A DNA stretch of 64,000 bases from Phycisphaerae bacterium. GTDB taxonomy: Bacteria > Planctomycetota > Phycisphaerae > Phycisphaerales > UBA1924. Each line of letters opens with the position of its first letter. Positions within the stretch are counted from its first letter, which is position 1. The stretch spans positions 1,674,001-1,738,000 of the forward strand of contig JAUIES010000001.1 of assembly GCA_030429705.1 (NCBI GenBank), given 5' to 3'. The translations under genes were made by a program, and so were the position numbers. The notes under the pieces are model-generated. The model saw only the letters and a list, made by a program, of their open reading frames with translations. It did no database searches and had not been told where the DNA came from. This document shows, piece after piece, positions 45,718-55,263 of this stretch.

Positions 45718-45748
45718 ACAGCCCGGTCATTCGATCGGGCTGTTTTTC
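45718..45748 (+). terminator. rho-independent terminator after the YceI gene
   Basis: An 8-bp stem ACAGCCCG/CGGGCTGT (45718-45743, 10-nt loop) followed by TTTTC. Confidence 0.85.
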
Positions 45749-45774
45749 TCGGGTTTCTGCAGGAATGGTGATTA

Positions 45775-46710
45775 ATGGGACCACGCGAGATGATGTTGGC
45801 GGTCGGGTTGCCCGGTGCGGTGTCGACTGTGCTGTTGGTTGTCGGGGTTGTGATACTCGCCCGATTGACCAAGGGGCGTGATGCGCCGGATCCGGCGCCA
45901 GCGCGTGGTTTGTCGTGGCTTGTGGTGCTGCTGATGGCGTGCGGTGTCGTGATGGGCTCGTATGCGTGGCAGTCGCGTGTCGAGTTGTGGCCGAGCGGCG
46001 CGCCGCAACGCTTTCCGTTTGTCGCGATGATTGCGGGCTTGGCAGGATTGGTCGGTGTGGTTGTGCCATCGGGTCGTTGGCGTTGGGGGGGGTATTGCTT
46101 GACGGCTGTGTTTGGTGTGGCAGTCGCGTGGAGTATCTTGTCGCTCCTGCACGGGTCGCTGATTTCGGAGCCGATGCGGTGGGTGTCGATTGTTGGTATG
46201 GGTTGTCTGGCCGGGGTGTACGGATGGATGTTTGAGAAGGCGTCGGCTCAGTTACCTGGCTGGCGATGGCTGGTGCTGATGGCGATGGTTGTCGGGCTGA
46301 TAGCGGTGGGCGCGACGGAAGCGTTGGTGAACGCGCCGCTGATTCTTGGTCCGGTTGGAGCGGTGCTTGGGGCGGCCGTGTTTGCGTCAGTTGTTCGGCC
46401 GACTGTGGGGTTGTCGCGCGGTGTGGGTGCTTTTGTGGGTGTGCTGCTGGTTGGGGTGCTGGTGCTTGCAAACTGGTTCGGCGACTACGAACGGTGGTTG
46501 ATGTTGGGGTTGCTTGTTGGCGTGCCGATTCCTCTGGGGTTGTGTAGCGTACCGGTGGGCAAGCCGGTATTGGCAAAGATGAAGCCGAACACTCGGTTTG
46601 CGGTTCTTGCAGTGATGGTGTTTGCGATTGGTGCGGTGCAGTGCATGCGTGCGATTCCGCCATTGCTCGAATCGATGAATCCGCCGGCTGAGGATGAGTA
46701 CAGTTTTTGA
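45775..46710 (+). CDS. polytopic membrane protein of unknown function
   Basis: A 311-residue protein with about nine hydrophobic helices and short polar loops, so an integral membrane protein. I recognise no family signature. The final 40 residues are more polar and end in an acidic tail. It begins right after the YceI terminator and overlaps only the upstream extension of yjbQ. Codon use is G-rich, like its neighbours. Confidence 0.7.
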   Translation: MGPREMMLAVGLPGAVSTVLLVVGVVILARLTKGRDAPDPAPARGLSWLVVLLMACGVVMGSYAWQSRVELWPSGAPQRFPFVAMIAGLAGLVGVVVPSGRWRWGGYCLTAVFGVAVAWSILSLLHGSLISEPMRWVSIVGMGCLAGVYGWMFEKASAQLPGWRWLVLMAMVVGLIAVGATEALVNAPLILGPVGAVLGAAVFASVVRPTVGLSRGVGAFVGVLLVGVLVLANWFGDYERWLMLGLLVGVPIPLGLCSVPVGKPVLAKMKPNTRFAVLAVMVFAIGAVQCMRAIPPLLESMNPPAEDEYSF

Positions 46711-46741
46711 GCGATCGTGGTGTGTTCGATACACTGGCGAC

Positions 46742-47152
46742 ATGGTTGAAGAGATGACGATGTCGACACCGGGTCGCGGCTTGCATGAGTTCACGCCGGC
46801 GGTGCGCGCGGTTGTTGCACAGGCGGGTGTGCGCGAGGGGCTATGCACCATTTTTGTGCGGCACACTTCGTGCAGTTTGACGATTCAGGAGAACGCGGAC
46901 CCGTCGGCAAAGCATGATCTTGAGGTGTGGTTGAATAAGTTGGTGCCGGAGCACGACCCGATCTATACGCATACGGCTGAGGGGCCTGACGATATGCCGA
47001 GTCATATCAAGGCGGCGCTGACAGCGACGAGTCTGTCGATCCCGATCATGGAACGGGCATTGGTCTTGGGGATGTGGCAGGGGATCTATCTGTGGGAGCA
47101 TCGCCGGGCGGCGCATACGCGGCATGTTGTTGTTCATGTTGGGGGGGCATGA
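46742..47152 (+). CDS. yjbQ: YjbQ family protein
   Basis: A 136-residue protein of the conserved YjbQ family (secondary thiamine-phosphate synthase-like, UPF0047). The typical H-T-S-C-S-L-T-I-Q-E-N-A-D-P motif and the D-D-M-P-S-H-I and Q-G-I-Y-L-W-E-H-R motifs are present. The ATG at 46742 gives the family length; an upstream frame begins at 46694. Its stop overlaps the GNAT gene start (ATGA), implying coupling. Its physiological role in most bacteria is unclear. Confidence 0.93.
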   Translation: MVEEMTMSTPGRGLHEFTPAVRAVVAQAGVREGLCTIFVRHTSCSLTIQENADPSAKHDLEVWLNKLVPEHDPIYTHTAEGPDDMPSHIKAALTATSLSIPIMERALVLGMWQGIYLWEHRRAAHTRHVVVHVGGA

Positions 47153-47751
47153 TGGATCAGGTGGATGCAAAGCCGAAGAAAAAGGTGCCGGGTCGCAAGG
47201 ATGCTGTGGCGGCGGGGAAGTTGGTGTTTTTGCGGATGCCGCGCAAGGCGGACCGGGCGGAATACATCAGGCTTCGGCAGGCGAGCCGGAAGTTTCTCGA
47301 GAGGTGGGAGCCGATTCCGCGGGCTGGGCTCGACCCTTGGGGTGACAGCGGGTTTGATCTTGAACTCGAGATGCGCGAGACGCCGCGGACGAGGCGGTTT
47401 CTGGTGTGTCGCGTCACGGATGGCGTGATCGTGGGGCGGTTGTCGATGAGCGGGATTGAACGCGGGATTCAGCAGACCTGCCACTTTGGGTATTGGGTGG
47501 GGGCCGAGCACGCACGGCAGGGGTACACGACCGAGGCGGTGCGGCTGGGGCTGCGGTATGCGTTCGGGCCGATGGGGTTGCACCGGGTGGAGGCAAACTT
47601 GATCCCGGAGAACGAGGCGTCGCGTGGCGTGGTGGTGAAGGCGGGGTTGAAACTTGAGGGGTATTCGCCGAGGTATCTGAAGATTCGCGGGCGGTGGCGC
47701 GACCATGAGCGGTGGGCGGTGGTGAAGGAGGAGTGGAAGGTAGGGGGGTGA
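47149..47751 (+). CDS. GNAT-family N-acetyltransferase, RimJ/RimL-like
   Basis: A 200-residue acetyltransferase with the RimJ/RimL pattern: the N-domain W-E-P-I-P, G-Y-W-V-G near the mid-part, the acetyl-CoA loop R-Q-G-Y-T-T-E-A, and N-E-A-S-R-G-V-V-V-K-A-G-L-K-L-E-G-Y. Members acetylate N-termini of ribosomal proteins or other amines. The start at 47149 (or the next ATG at 47152) overlaps the yjbQ stop. Downstream is the pseudopilin gene on the same strand. Confidence 0.9.
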   Translation: MMDQVDAKPKKKVPGRKDAVAAGKLVFLRMPRKADRAEYIRLRQASRKFLERWEPIPRAGLDPWGDSGFDLELEMRETPRTRRFLVCRVTDGVIVGRLSMSGIERGIQQTCHFGYWVGAEHARQGYTTEAVRLGLRYAFGPMGLHRVEANLIPENEASRGVVVKAGLKLEGYSPRYLKIRGRWRDHERWAVVKEEWKVGG

Positions 47752-47845
47752 TGGGCGTCAATCGCGGGTGAGTCGTTGTTCGCCGCCCGCCATCTGATGG
47801 TACATGACCCTTGTGCACAGCCACCGTGTCCGGTACACTGCACGC

Positions 47846-48673
47846 GTGCATACCTTCCTCAAACGCTGTGCCGGCTTCACGCTTATCGAGTTGCTGGTGG
47901 TTATTGCGATCATCGCGCTGTTGATCTCGATCTTGCTGCCGTCGTTGCGTGGTGCGCGTGAGGCGGGGTTGACGACTGTGTGTCTGGCTTCGCAGAAGAA
48001 CCTGGCTGCGGGTTTTGTGATGTATGCAGACGACAATGGGGGGCGCCTCGTCGGTGCGTGGACCAACCGCAGTGCCCAAGGCGGGTACGACCACTCGTGG
48101 GTCGATTGGCCGCAGCGCGACGATGGCTTCCGCCTCGGCACCAACGCCCTGCGCAACCGCGACCACACGCGCGACCACCAGCGCGGTATCCGCCGGGGCA
48201 AACTCTGGTCGTATGTGGATTCGGTCGAGGTGTATCACTGTCCGTCGGACGATCGCAGCGTTGGGCACGGGGTGGCTGGCAATATTGCGTACCGGACTTA
48301 CTCGATTCTGAACTGGGTGAGCGGGGACGACTGGTGGGAGGACTATGTCGGGTCAGGCCTAGCGACCCGCCGCGCGACCGCGGTTGTGTTTCCAGCGACC
48401 AGCGTTGTGTTTCTCGAAGAGTCGGATCCGCGGGGTGTGAACATGAACTCGTGGGTGATGTTCCTCGACCGCGAAGCGTGGGTGGACCCGCTCACGGTGT
48501 GGCATGATGATGCGAGCACGATCGGGTTTGCTGACGGCCACGCTGAGGTGCATGCGTGGGAATCGCGACAGACGATCGACATGACCCGCAACCAGCAGTT
48601 CAACACCGCCTGCCCGGACAACCCTGACTGGGAGTTTCTGTCGAAGGGGTGGGTCAACACGCGGCGGGATTGA
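47846..48673 (+). CDS. pseudopilin-like protein with H-X9-DG motif
   Basis: A 275-residue protein with a type II secretion/pilin signature: a short basic leader ending K-R-C-A-G, then F-T-L-I-E-L-L-V-V-I-A-I-I-A-L-L-I-S, cleaved before F by prepilin peptidase. The C-terminal part has the planctomycete H-X9-DG motif (H-D-D-A-S-T-I-G-F-A-D-G). GTG at 47846 gives a 10-residue leader; an ATG at 47804 would give 24, and the TACACT between the two looks like a -10 element. Such proteins form pseudopili or minor pilins of unknown role. Confidence 0.85.
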   Translation: MHTFLKRCAGFTLIELLVVIAIIALLISILLPSLRGAREAGLTTVCLASQKNLAAGFVMYADDNGGRLVGAWTNRSAQGGYDHSWVDWPQRDDGFRLGTNALRNRDHTRDHQRGIRRGKLWSYVDSVEVYHCPSDDRSVGHGVAGNIAYRTYSILNWVSGDDWWEDYVGSGLATRRATAVVFPATSVVFLEESDPRGVNMNSWVMFLDREAWVDPLTVWHDDASTIGFADGHAEVHAWESRQTIDMTRNQQFNTACPDNPDWEFLSKGWVNTRRD

Positions 48674-48885
48674 GTGGTTGGTTGTTGGGCCGCCCTGACA
48701 CAATGAGTTCTTTGTTACTTGGATGGCAGACTGTTGCTTGAACGGCCGACTCGAAGAACGCTGGCCGTGGTAGACAACCGGAGAATTGAGATGGACTAAT
48801 CGCCATGAAAACGCGGCGTTTTGGGCGCGGGATGGCGTGAGCCGGTTGGAAATCGGCAATACCAGGGGGTCGCTCATAAGAGGCG

Positions 48886-51375
48886 CTACTTCTTCTTTTT
48901 CTTGTCCCGCCGGTAGTCGGTTTTGCCCTTGTCGCGGGCTTTGGATTTGCGGCTTCGGCGTTGACCGCCGGGGGTTTTGAAGCCGGCGCCTTTGCCGCCT
49001 TCGAGACCTCCAAAATCAGAACCTCCGCCGATTTTCAGCCCGCCGGGTTTGGCTTTGCCGACGGCTCGGCCCTCAGCATCGACGATCAGCAAATCGAGTT
49101 GGCGGCGGGAGAGATCAACAGCAGCGACCGAGACTTTGACCCGGTCACCCATGTTGAATGATCGGCCGGAGTTTTCGTCGACGAGGGCGCCGGTCTTCTG
49201 GTCCATGCGCCAGCGTGGCATCTGATTGCCTCGGGTGACATCGCCGGGGAGGTCGTCTTTACCGACCATGCCGTCAGCAAGGTATTTGTCGATCTGGACG
49301 AAGACGCCGCGGGGCGAGACACCGGTGACGACGCCGGTGAAGACTTCGCCGATCTGCTCGGCGAGGAGTTGGAGGACGAGGAACTGGCGGAGTTCGCGTT
49401 CGGCCCCGGTGGCGTTTTCTTCGGTAGTCGAGCAGTGGCGGCCGATCTCGACGAGTGTGTCCTGATCGGGCAGGACATCGTGGAGTTTTCGGCCGAGCGC
49501 GATCTTATCAGATTCGGACCGAGGTCGGTTATTACCATTGTCGGTGCGTTCGAGGTATTCGGCAAGGGCGCGGTGGACGGTGAGGTCGGGGTAGCGGCGG
49601 ATGGGGCTGGTGAAGTGTGCGTAGGCGGAACTTGCGAGTGCGAAGTGGCCGATGGCGGCGGGTGAGTACTCGGCCTTGGTGAGTGTTCGGAGGACAGCCA
49701 TGTGGACGGCGCGGGCGGCGGGTGTGCCGGCGGTGGCGTCGAGCAGGCCTTGCATTTCTTCACGGGTGGGGGATTTTGGGATCGCGAAGCCGGCGACGCG
49801 GGCGGCCTTCTGCAGGTGATCGATTTCGGTCGGGACTGGCTCGGGGTGGATCCGACGGAGCAGCGGGACCTTCATGTTCTCAAAGAGCCTTGCGAGCACC
49901 TCGTTGGCTTCGACCATAAACATTTCGATGAGCGTGTGTGTGAATGCGTCGTCTTCCTTGACGGCATCGATGACTTTGCCGTCTTCGTCGAAGACCAGTT
50001 CGACATCGGGCAGTTCGAGATGAATCATGCCCTGCTTGTGACGGCGGGCCTGGATCATCTTGGAGAGTTGATTCATCTCGTGGAGGGCCTGGATGAGTTC
50101 GTCGGTGTAGGGGGTGTCGTTCTTGGCGTGTTTGCGTGCTTCTTCTTCGTCGCCATCGATGAGGGCCTGGGCTTCGAGATAGGTGAGGCGTTTGGATGAC
50201 TCGATGAGGCTGGCGGCGACGCCTTCGGAGCGGACATTACCGCGGCTGTCATAGCGGATGTACGCACTGCGTGCGTATCGGGGGACACCCTCCTGCAACG
50301 AGCAGATGCCATTGGAGAGGATCTCGGGGAGCATGGGGATGACGAGACGGGGGAGGTAGACGGAGTTGCCGCGTTCCTTCGCTTCGATATCAAGGGCTGA
50401 GCCGGGCTCGACGAAATGGGCGACATCGGCGATGTGGATGCCGAGTTCCCAGCCGCCGCCTTGGTCGGTGGGGATACGGCGGATGCTGATGGCATCGTCA
50501 TAGTCTTTGGCATCGGGGGGATCGATGGTACAAATGAACTCGCGTTTAACTTTTTCGAATCGACCGGTGACATCGTTGCGGAGGGTGAGGGCGGAAGGGC
50601 CTTTGGCTTCCCACTCGGCGATTTCCTGGTCGTATCGACGGGTGACATCGCGGGCTTGCTGGACGCAGGCTTCGGGGAACTCGGTCGATGGGAGGCTGAA
50701 TGTTTCGATGACGGCTTGTGTTTCGACATCGGGTTCGCCGGCTTCGCCGAGGACCTTGGTAATCACACCTTCAGCGAGTGCGCCGTTTTCTGGGTAGTCG
50801 ATGATCTCGACGATGACCTTGTCGCCGGGTTTGACATTCTTGCTGGTGGCATCAGGAACGCGGATGGGGTTGGTCAGATCTTTGCCGTCGGGGTAGACGA
50901 TCCATCGGCCGCCCTGATTGGCGATTTCGCCGCTGAAACTGGATTTTTTGCGTGAGAGGATTTCGAGGACTTCGCCTTTGAATTGTTTGCCGAAGCCGCC
51001 TCCCGAGCGTTCACGCCGGTGGTCGCGCCAAAAGTTGATTTTGACTTTGTCGCCCGAGAGCGCGTTGTTGGTTTCTTCGGGGGCGATGAAGATGTCGCCC
51101 TCAAGGTAGGTCTTGTCTGGTTGGACGAAGCCGAAGCCTTTTGCCGAGCCTCGGAATGTGCCGACGAGTTCACCTCGATCGGGGAGTGATGCGAGTCGGA
51201 TGTTGCCGTCGTCACCGGTTTCGATGATGCCTTCAGATTCGAGATCCTGGAGCGCTTTGAAGAAGTCGTCTTCATCATCGACACCGAGTTCGACGCCGAG
51301 CGGTCTGCGGGCTTTGGGTTCGTATCCGGCGTGGCCGAGGAGCGTGAGGAGGCGTGATTTGTATCGGAGGGGCAT
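48886..51375 (-). CDS. rnr: ribonuclease R
   Basis: An 829-residue exoribonuclease (3'-5') of the RNB family. An N-terminal winged-helix region, cold-shock domains (G-E-L-V-G-T-F-R-G-S-A-K-G-F-G-F-V), the RNB catalytic centre D285-P-P-D-A-K-D-Y-D-D-A-I (acidic residues for Mg2+), and S-P-I-R-R-Y-P-D-L near the RNB end, then an S1 domain and a Lys-rich tail ending K-K-K-K. It degrades structured RNA. The start at 51375 fits the family. Confidence 0.95.
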   Translation of the reverse strand: MPLRYKSRLLTLLGHAGYEPKARRPLGVELGVDDEDDFFKALQDLESEGIIETGDDGNIRLASLPDRGELVGTFRGSAKGFGFVQPDKTYLEGDIFIAPEETNNALSGDKVKINFWRDHRRERSGGGFGKQFKGEVLEILSRKKSSFSGEIANQGGRWIVYPDGKDLTNPIRVPDATSKNVKPGDKVIVEIIDYPENGALAEGVITKVLGEAGEPDVETQAVIETFSLPSTEFPEACVQQARDVTRRYDQEIAEWEAKGPSALTLRNDVTGRFEKVKREFICTIDPPDAKDYDDAISIRRIPTDQGGGWELGIHIADVAHFVEPGSALDIEAKERGNSVYLPRLVIPMLPEILSNGICSLQEGVPRYARSAYIRYDSRGNVRSEGVAASLIESSKRLTYLEAQALIDGDEEEARKHAKNDTPYTDELIQALHEMNQLSKMIQARRHKQGMIHLELPDVELVFDEDGKVIDAVKEDDAFTHTLIEMFMVEANEVLARLFENMKVPLLRRIHPEPVPTEIDHLQKAARVAGFAIPKSPTREEMQGLLDATAGTPAARAVHMAVLRTLTKAEYSPAAIGHFALASSAYAHFTSPIRRYPDLTVHRALAEYLERTDNGNNRPRSESDKIALGRKLHDVLPDQDTLVEIGRHCSTTEENATGAERELRQFLVLQLLAEQIGEVFTGVVTGVSPRGVFVQIDKYLADGMVGKDDLPGDVTRGNQMPRWRMDQKTGALVDENSGRSFNMGDRVKVSVAAVDLSRRQLDLLIVDAEGRAVGKAKPGGLKIGGGSDFGGLEGGKGAGFKTPGGQRRSRKSKARDKGKTDYRRDKKKKK

Positions 51376-51462
51376 GTTGATATCTCAGCGATTGCTGAGT
51401 CCTGAAGGCGCGCGTGCGCAATGTGGGGCCAGATCAAGACGCGTGGTCAGATGTGAGCCGGG

Positions 51463-52431
51463 TCATAGTTTGTGGGCGTATCCGGCGAGTGTCTCGGTGA
51501 ACCCGACGGGGGTGAAACCGAGATCGGCGCGAGCCTTTGTGAGGTCTGCGGTGGCGTCTTGTTGTCCCATGAGGGCCATACCTTCGTCGAAGGGGAGGAG
51601 TGCTCCCATACCGATCATGCCGGCCATTTTCGCTTTCATGGCTGCGATCTGGCCGGGCAGACCGATGGCTGCGAGATTCGGGCCGTCGGACGGCAGCGCA
51701 TCGCGGATGGCGCGGAGCATGTCGTCGAAGGCGATGGGTTCGCAACCGACAAGGGGTTCGATCTCGCCGAAGGATTCGTCGCGATTGATTGCATCGCAGA
51801 ACGCTTTTGCGACATCGTCAACGAAGACGGGCTGGACGGTAGGAACGACGGTGCGTGAGCCGTGCTCATCGCGTTCGGAACGGCTGAAGTAGGGCATGAA
51901 GAAATGGGGGGGCTTTTGACCCTTCGCCCAGTCGGCGGCGAGTTGGGTGAAGGCGCCATCCGGGCCGTGGATTAAACCGGGTCGGAAAATGGTCCAGGTC
52001 AGATTGCTGTTGCGGACGACGCGTTCGCCTTCGAACTTGCTCGTCGCGTATTCGGCGGCGGCGAGTGGGGATGCGCCGAGTGCAGACATCTGCAGGAATC
52101 GATTCACGCCTGATTGTTCGCAGGCGCGGACGATGTTGCGTGTGGCTTCGATGTGCATGCGATCGAAAGTCGCGGGGCCCTGTTCGCGGATGATGCCGAC
52201 GAGATTGATGCAGACATCGGCACCGTTGACGAGCGAGCGGCAGTCGGCAGGAATGAGGATGTCGCCGACGATCAGTTCGAGGTTGTTGTCGATCTGGCCG
52301 AATGTTTCAGTTGCTTTGACGCGGTCACGGACGAGCGCGCGGACAGCGTGTCCTTTTGAGAGCAGTTCACGGACAACGGATCGGCCGACGAAGCCGGTGG
52401 CGCCGGTGACAGCGATGGTGGATGCTTGCAC
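51463..52431 (-). CDS. NAD(P)-binding epimerase-like protein, NDUFA9 group
   Basis: A 322-residue short-chain dehydrogenase-like protein: T-G-A-T-G-F-V-G (residues 8-15) NAD(P)-binding motif, then N-L-V-G-I-I-R-E-Q-G and A-S-P-L-A-A-A-E-Y-A-T-S-K-F-E-G-E with Tyr/Lys, typical of the atypical SDR a5/NDUFA9-like group. The start is GTG at 52431, preceded by AGGAG at the correct distance. Proteins of this group are often assigned to quinone or NADH dehydrogenase-related roles, but the function is open. Confidence 0.85.
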   Translation of the reverse strand: MQASTIAVTGATGFVGRSVVRELLSKGHAVRALVRDRVKATETFGQIDNNLELIVGDILIPADCRSLVNGADVCINLVGIIREQGPATFDRMHIEATRNIVRACEQSGVNRFLQMSALGASPLAAAEYATSKFEGERVVRNSNLTWTIFRPGLIHGPDGAFTQLAADWAKGQKPPHFFMPYFSRSERDEHGSRTVVPTVQPVFVDDVAKAFCDAINRDESFGEIEPLVGCEPIAFDDMLRAIRDALPSDGPNLAAIGLPGQIAAMKAKMAGMIGMGALLPFDEGMALMGQQDATADLTKARADLGFTPVGFTETLAGYAHKL

Positions 52432-52590
52432 GGTTCATTCTCCTGGAGCGAATGTGAAGGATAGGTCGAGGGGACGGGAGGGGCGCTCGCGATGGATGGC
52501 GGATCTGGACGGGAGCATGCTCGCAGGGGCGGAAAATTGCTGGCGTGACGAGAGAGAAGGCAGTAGAGTGTCGATAGGAGGACTGTGACG

Positions 52591-53583
52591 ATGGGGTTTA
52601 TGAACATGGTGCATCAATCAGTATGTCACACGGGTCGTTTTCGGTTTTTGGCGGCGGTCGTGGGGACGGGTTTACTCGGAGCGCCAGCGGTTGCGGGGGA
52701 TCCGGTCGGTGTGATTCGCGTGCTGACGCTTGAGTCATTTCGCGCGTACGACTGCAATGGTGCGTGGGACACCGATTTGGTGAATGGTGAAGTATTCGAA
52801 GATCTTCGTGCAGCGCTTACCGATCCGGCCAATTTTGGTATCGGAGGCGTCGTTGATCGAGAGATTCAGTTCAACTCTGTGCCTGAGATCAATGGCCCGC
52901 TGTTGTCGCAGACTGACATTGTCATGTTGTCGACGCTGAGCGAACCTCTGACCGCGTGTGAGTTGCGAGACCTTGGTGCTTTTGTTGAAGCGGGTGGAGG
53001 GTTGTTTGTGTTTGAGAACAGCGCCGGACTTCGGTATGGCCCGCTGTTTGGCGCGGTTGGAACCAGCAGTGGTGATAGCAGTTTTGGCGCGTTCGCTTCC
53101 CATGCAACGACGGTCGGTCCTTTTGCAAACACTGCTGGCAGTTCAATTCAGATCGCGTTTCATCGTCATTTCGAATCGCTCGGCGCACACGGGGCTCCGA
53201 TTTTGAATCACGGCGAGAGTGCGGTCGCGGCCGGGTTTGAGCACGGGCTTGGTCGGGCGGTTCTTTTTTGCGATGAAGAGTGGGTTGCTTCATTCGGCGG
53301 TGCCAACTGCGGCGCTGGTGCTTTTGACCTGCCTCTTGCGTTGAGTTTCTTTATGAATGCTGTGGCGTGGATCACGCCTGAAGCGGGTTTCGAATACGAA
53401 CCGGTCGTCTGGCCGCCGTGTCCGGCGGATCTGGTCGAAGACTGTGTGCTCGATTTCTTCGATGTCCAGACATTTCTCGCGCGCTTCTCTGAAGGCGATA
53501 TGACGGTCGATTTCATCGATGATGGTGTGCTCGACTTCTTCGATGTGCTCGAGTTCCTCAATGACTTTGCTGGTGGTTGCTGA
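52591..53583 (+). CDS. exported protein with glutamine-amidotransferase-like domain and dockerin-like tail
   Basis: A 330-residue secreted protein. Signal peptide near residues 15-35 (A-V-A-G cleavage) is followed by a domain with alternating strands and helices and the sequence D-I-V-M-L-S-T-L-S and G-G-G-L-F-V-F-E-N-S, reminiscent of the ThuA/class I glutamine amidotransferase-like fold. The C-terminus has two D-F-F-D-V repeats and ends G-G-C, as in the proteins at 30528 and 57405. AGGAGG sits nine bases before the ATG at 52591; a GTG at 52585 is too close to it. Ends 5 bp from the convergent ffh stop. Confidence 0.85.
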   Translation: MGFMNMVHQSVCHTGRFRFLAAVVGTGLLGAPAVAGDPVGVIRVLTLESFRAYDCNGAWDTDLVNGEVFEDLRAALTDPANFGIGGVVDREIQFNSVPEINGPLLSQTDIVMLSTLSEPLTACELRDLGAFVEAGGGLFVFENSAGLRYGPLFGAVGTSSGDSSFGAFASHATTVGPFANTAGSSIQIAFHRHFESLGAHGAPILNHGESAVAAGFEHGLGRAVLFCDEEWVASFGGANCGAGAFDLPLALSFFMNAVAWITPEAGFEYEPVVWPPCPADLVEDCVLDFFDVQTFLARFSEGDMTVDFIDDGVLDFFDVLEFLNDFAGGC

Positions 53584-53588
53584 TCAAT

Positions 53589-55100
53589 CTAACGGCTCTT
53601 TTTGCGACGCGATTTGGTTTTCGGTGACTTGGACTTTGTGCTGCCTTTGCCGCCGAAGCCACCGAGTCCGGGCATCATGCCGTCCATGCCGCCGGAGCGT
53701 TGCATCTCTTTGACGGCTTCGACCTTGCTCTTTGCGTTCATGCCGGCCATTTGCTTGGAGACTTTGCTGATCGCGGAGAACTGTTTGACGAGTTGACCGA
53801 CATCGTTTGTTTCGGTGCCGCTGCCTTGGGCAATGCGTCGTCGGCGTGAAGGGTTGATGACCTTGGGCGACTTGCGTTCCTGGGGTGTCATGCTCTGGAT
53901 CATGGCTTCGGTCTTGTCGAACATGCCTTCGTCGACATTGGCATCTTTGAGCATTGGTCCGAGCCCGGGGAGGAGCCCGAGGATCTGTTTCATGGGCCCC
54001 ATGCGGCGAAGTGTTCGGAGCTGCTTGAGGAAGTCTTCCATCGTCATTTCGCCTTTGGCCATTTTGGCCTGCATGGCTTCGGCCTCGGCTTCGGAAACTT
54101 CCTCTTGCGCCTTCTCAACGAGTGAAACAACATCACCCATGCCGAGGATGCGTCCGGCCATGCGGTCGGCGTGGAACTCTTCGAGCGCGTCGAGTTTTTC
54201 GCCAATACCGATGTAGCGAATCGGGGCTCCGGTGACTTCCTTGACCGAAAGAGCAGCCCCCCCTCGTGTGTCTGAATCGAACTTGGTGAGGATGATGCCA
54301 TCGACCTCGAGTTTTTCGTGGAAGATCTTGGCGCTGTTGACCGCGTCCTGACCGGTCATGGCATCGACGACGAGGAAGATGTGATGCGGGTTGAGGGCGC
54401 GGCGGACGCCATGGAGTTCGCCCATCAGTTCGTCGTTGACATGGAGTCGTCCGGCGGTGTCGAGGATGAGGACATCGACGCCGAGTCTGCGGGCTTCTTT
54501 GAGGGCGCTCTGGCAGACGGCGACTGCGACACCGACGGCTTTGCCGTATTCGGCGCATTTCTCGGGTTCTCCGTAAAAGTGGACCTGAGCCCCGCCGGGC
54601 ATGTCGGTGTTGGCCTGGTCGGCGATGATGTTGAGTTGTTCGACGGCGGCAGGTCGCTGGAGGTCTGCGGCGGCGAGCATGACTGATCGACCGCGTTTCT
54701 TGAGGTAGGCTGCGAGTTTGCCGCAGGTCGTTGTTTTGCCTGAGCCCTGCAAACCGGACATCATGATGATCGTCGGTCCAGGACTGACTTTCATGATGCC
54801 GGGTGGGGGGGTTGGTTGGCCGTCCTCGGTGCGTCCGTCGCCGAGGAGATCGACGAGCCGTCGGTGGACAATGCCGATCATTTCCTGGCCGGGCTTGAGG
54901 CTTTTGGTGACTTCGGCACCCGCGGCATCGGCGATGACCTGCTCGCAGAACTGATCAACGACCTTGAGATTGACATCGGCCTCGAGGAGTGCGGTGCGCA
55001 CCTCGGCCATGGCTTCGCGGACATTCGCTTCGGTGATTGTGCCCTGGCCGCTGAGTTTACGGATGGCGCTGTTGAAGCCTTCGCTGAGACGATCGAACAT
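53589..55100 (-). CDS. ffh: signal recognition particle protein
   Basis: A 503-residue SRP54 GTPase: N-domain helices, G-domain with G116-L-Q-G-S-G-K-T-T (P-loop), D-T-A-G-R and T-K-F-D, then a Met-rich M-domain ending in G-G-K-G-S and K-S-R-R-K-K-S-R. It binds signal sequences with 4.5S RNA. ATG 55100 is the family start. The frame open to 55265 has no homology. The C-terminal Gly/Lys/Ser-rich extension is longer than in E. coli. Confidence 0.95.
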   Translation of the reverse strand: MFDRLSEGFNSAIRKLSGQGTITEANVREAMAEVRTALLEADVNLKVVDQFCEQVIADAAGAEVTKSLKPGQEMIGIVHRRLVDLLGDGRTEDGQPTPPPGIMKVSPGPTIIMMSGLQGSGKTTTCGKLAAYLKKRGRSVMLAAADLQRPAAVEQLNIIADQANTDMPGGAQVHFYGEPEKCAEYGKAVGVAVAVCQSALKEARRLGVDVLILDTAGRLHVNDELMGELHGVRRALNPHHIFLVVDAMTGQDAVNSAKIFHEKLEVDGIILTKFDSDTRGGAALSVKEVTGAPIRYIGIGEKLDALEEFHADRMAGRILGMGDVVSLVEKAQEEVSEAEAEAMQAKMAKGEMTMEDFLKQLRTLRRMGPMKQILGLLPGLGPMLKDANVDEGMFDKTEAMIQSMTPQERKSPKVINPSRRRRIAQGSGTETNDVGQLVKQFSAISKVSKQMAGMNAKSKVEAVKEMQRSGGMDGMMPGLGGFGGKGSTKSKSPKTKSRRKKSR

Positions 55101-55263
55101 GTTGAACCTCGGCTGCTGGCCGGGGCTTGACCGGTTGCACTGTATGCGCCCGACGACGGGCGGCAAGCGGCAAGCGGGTTGAGGTGGAACAAGGCCTGCG
55201 CGATCGTTGTTATGATGTGGCTTGCACTGTGAATCCACACTCTCCTTTGAAAGCGAGCCCGAC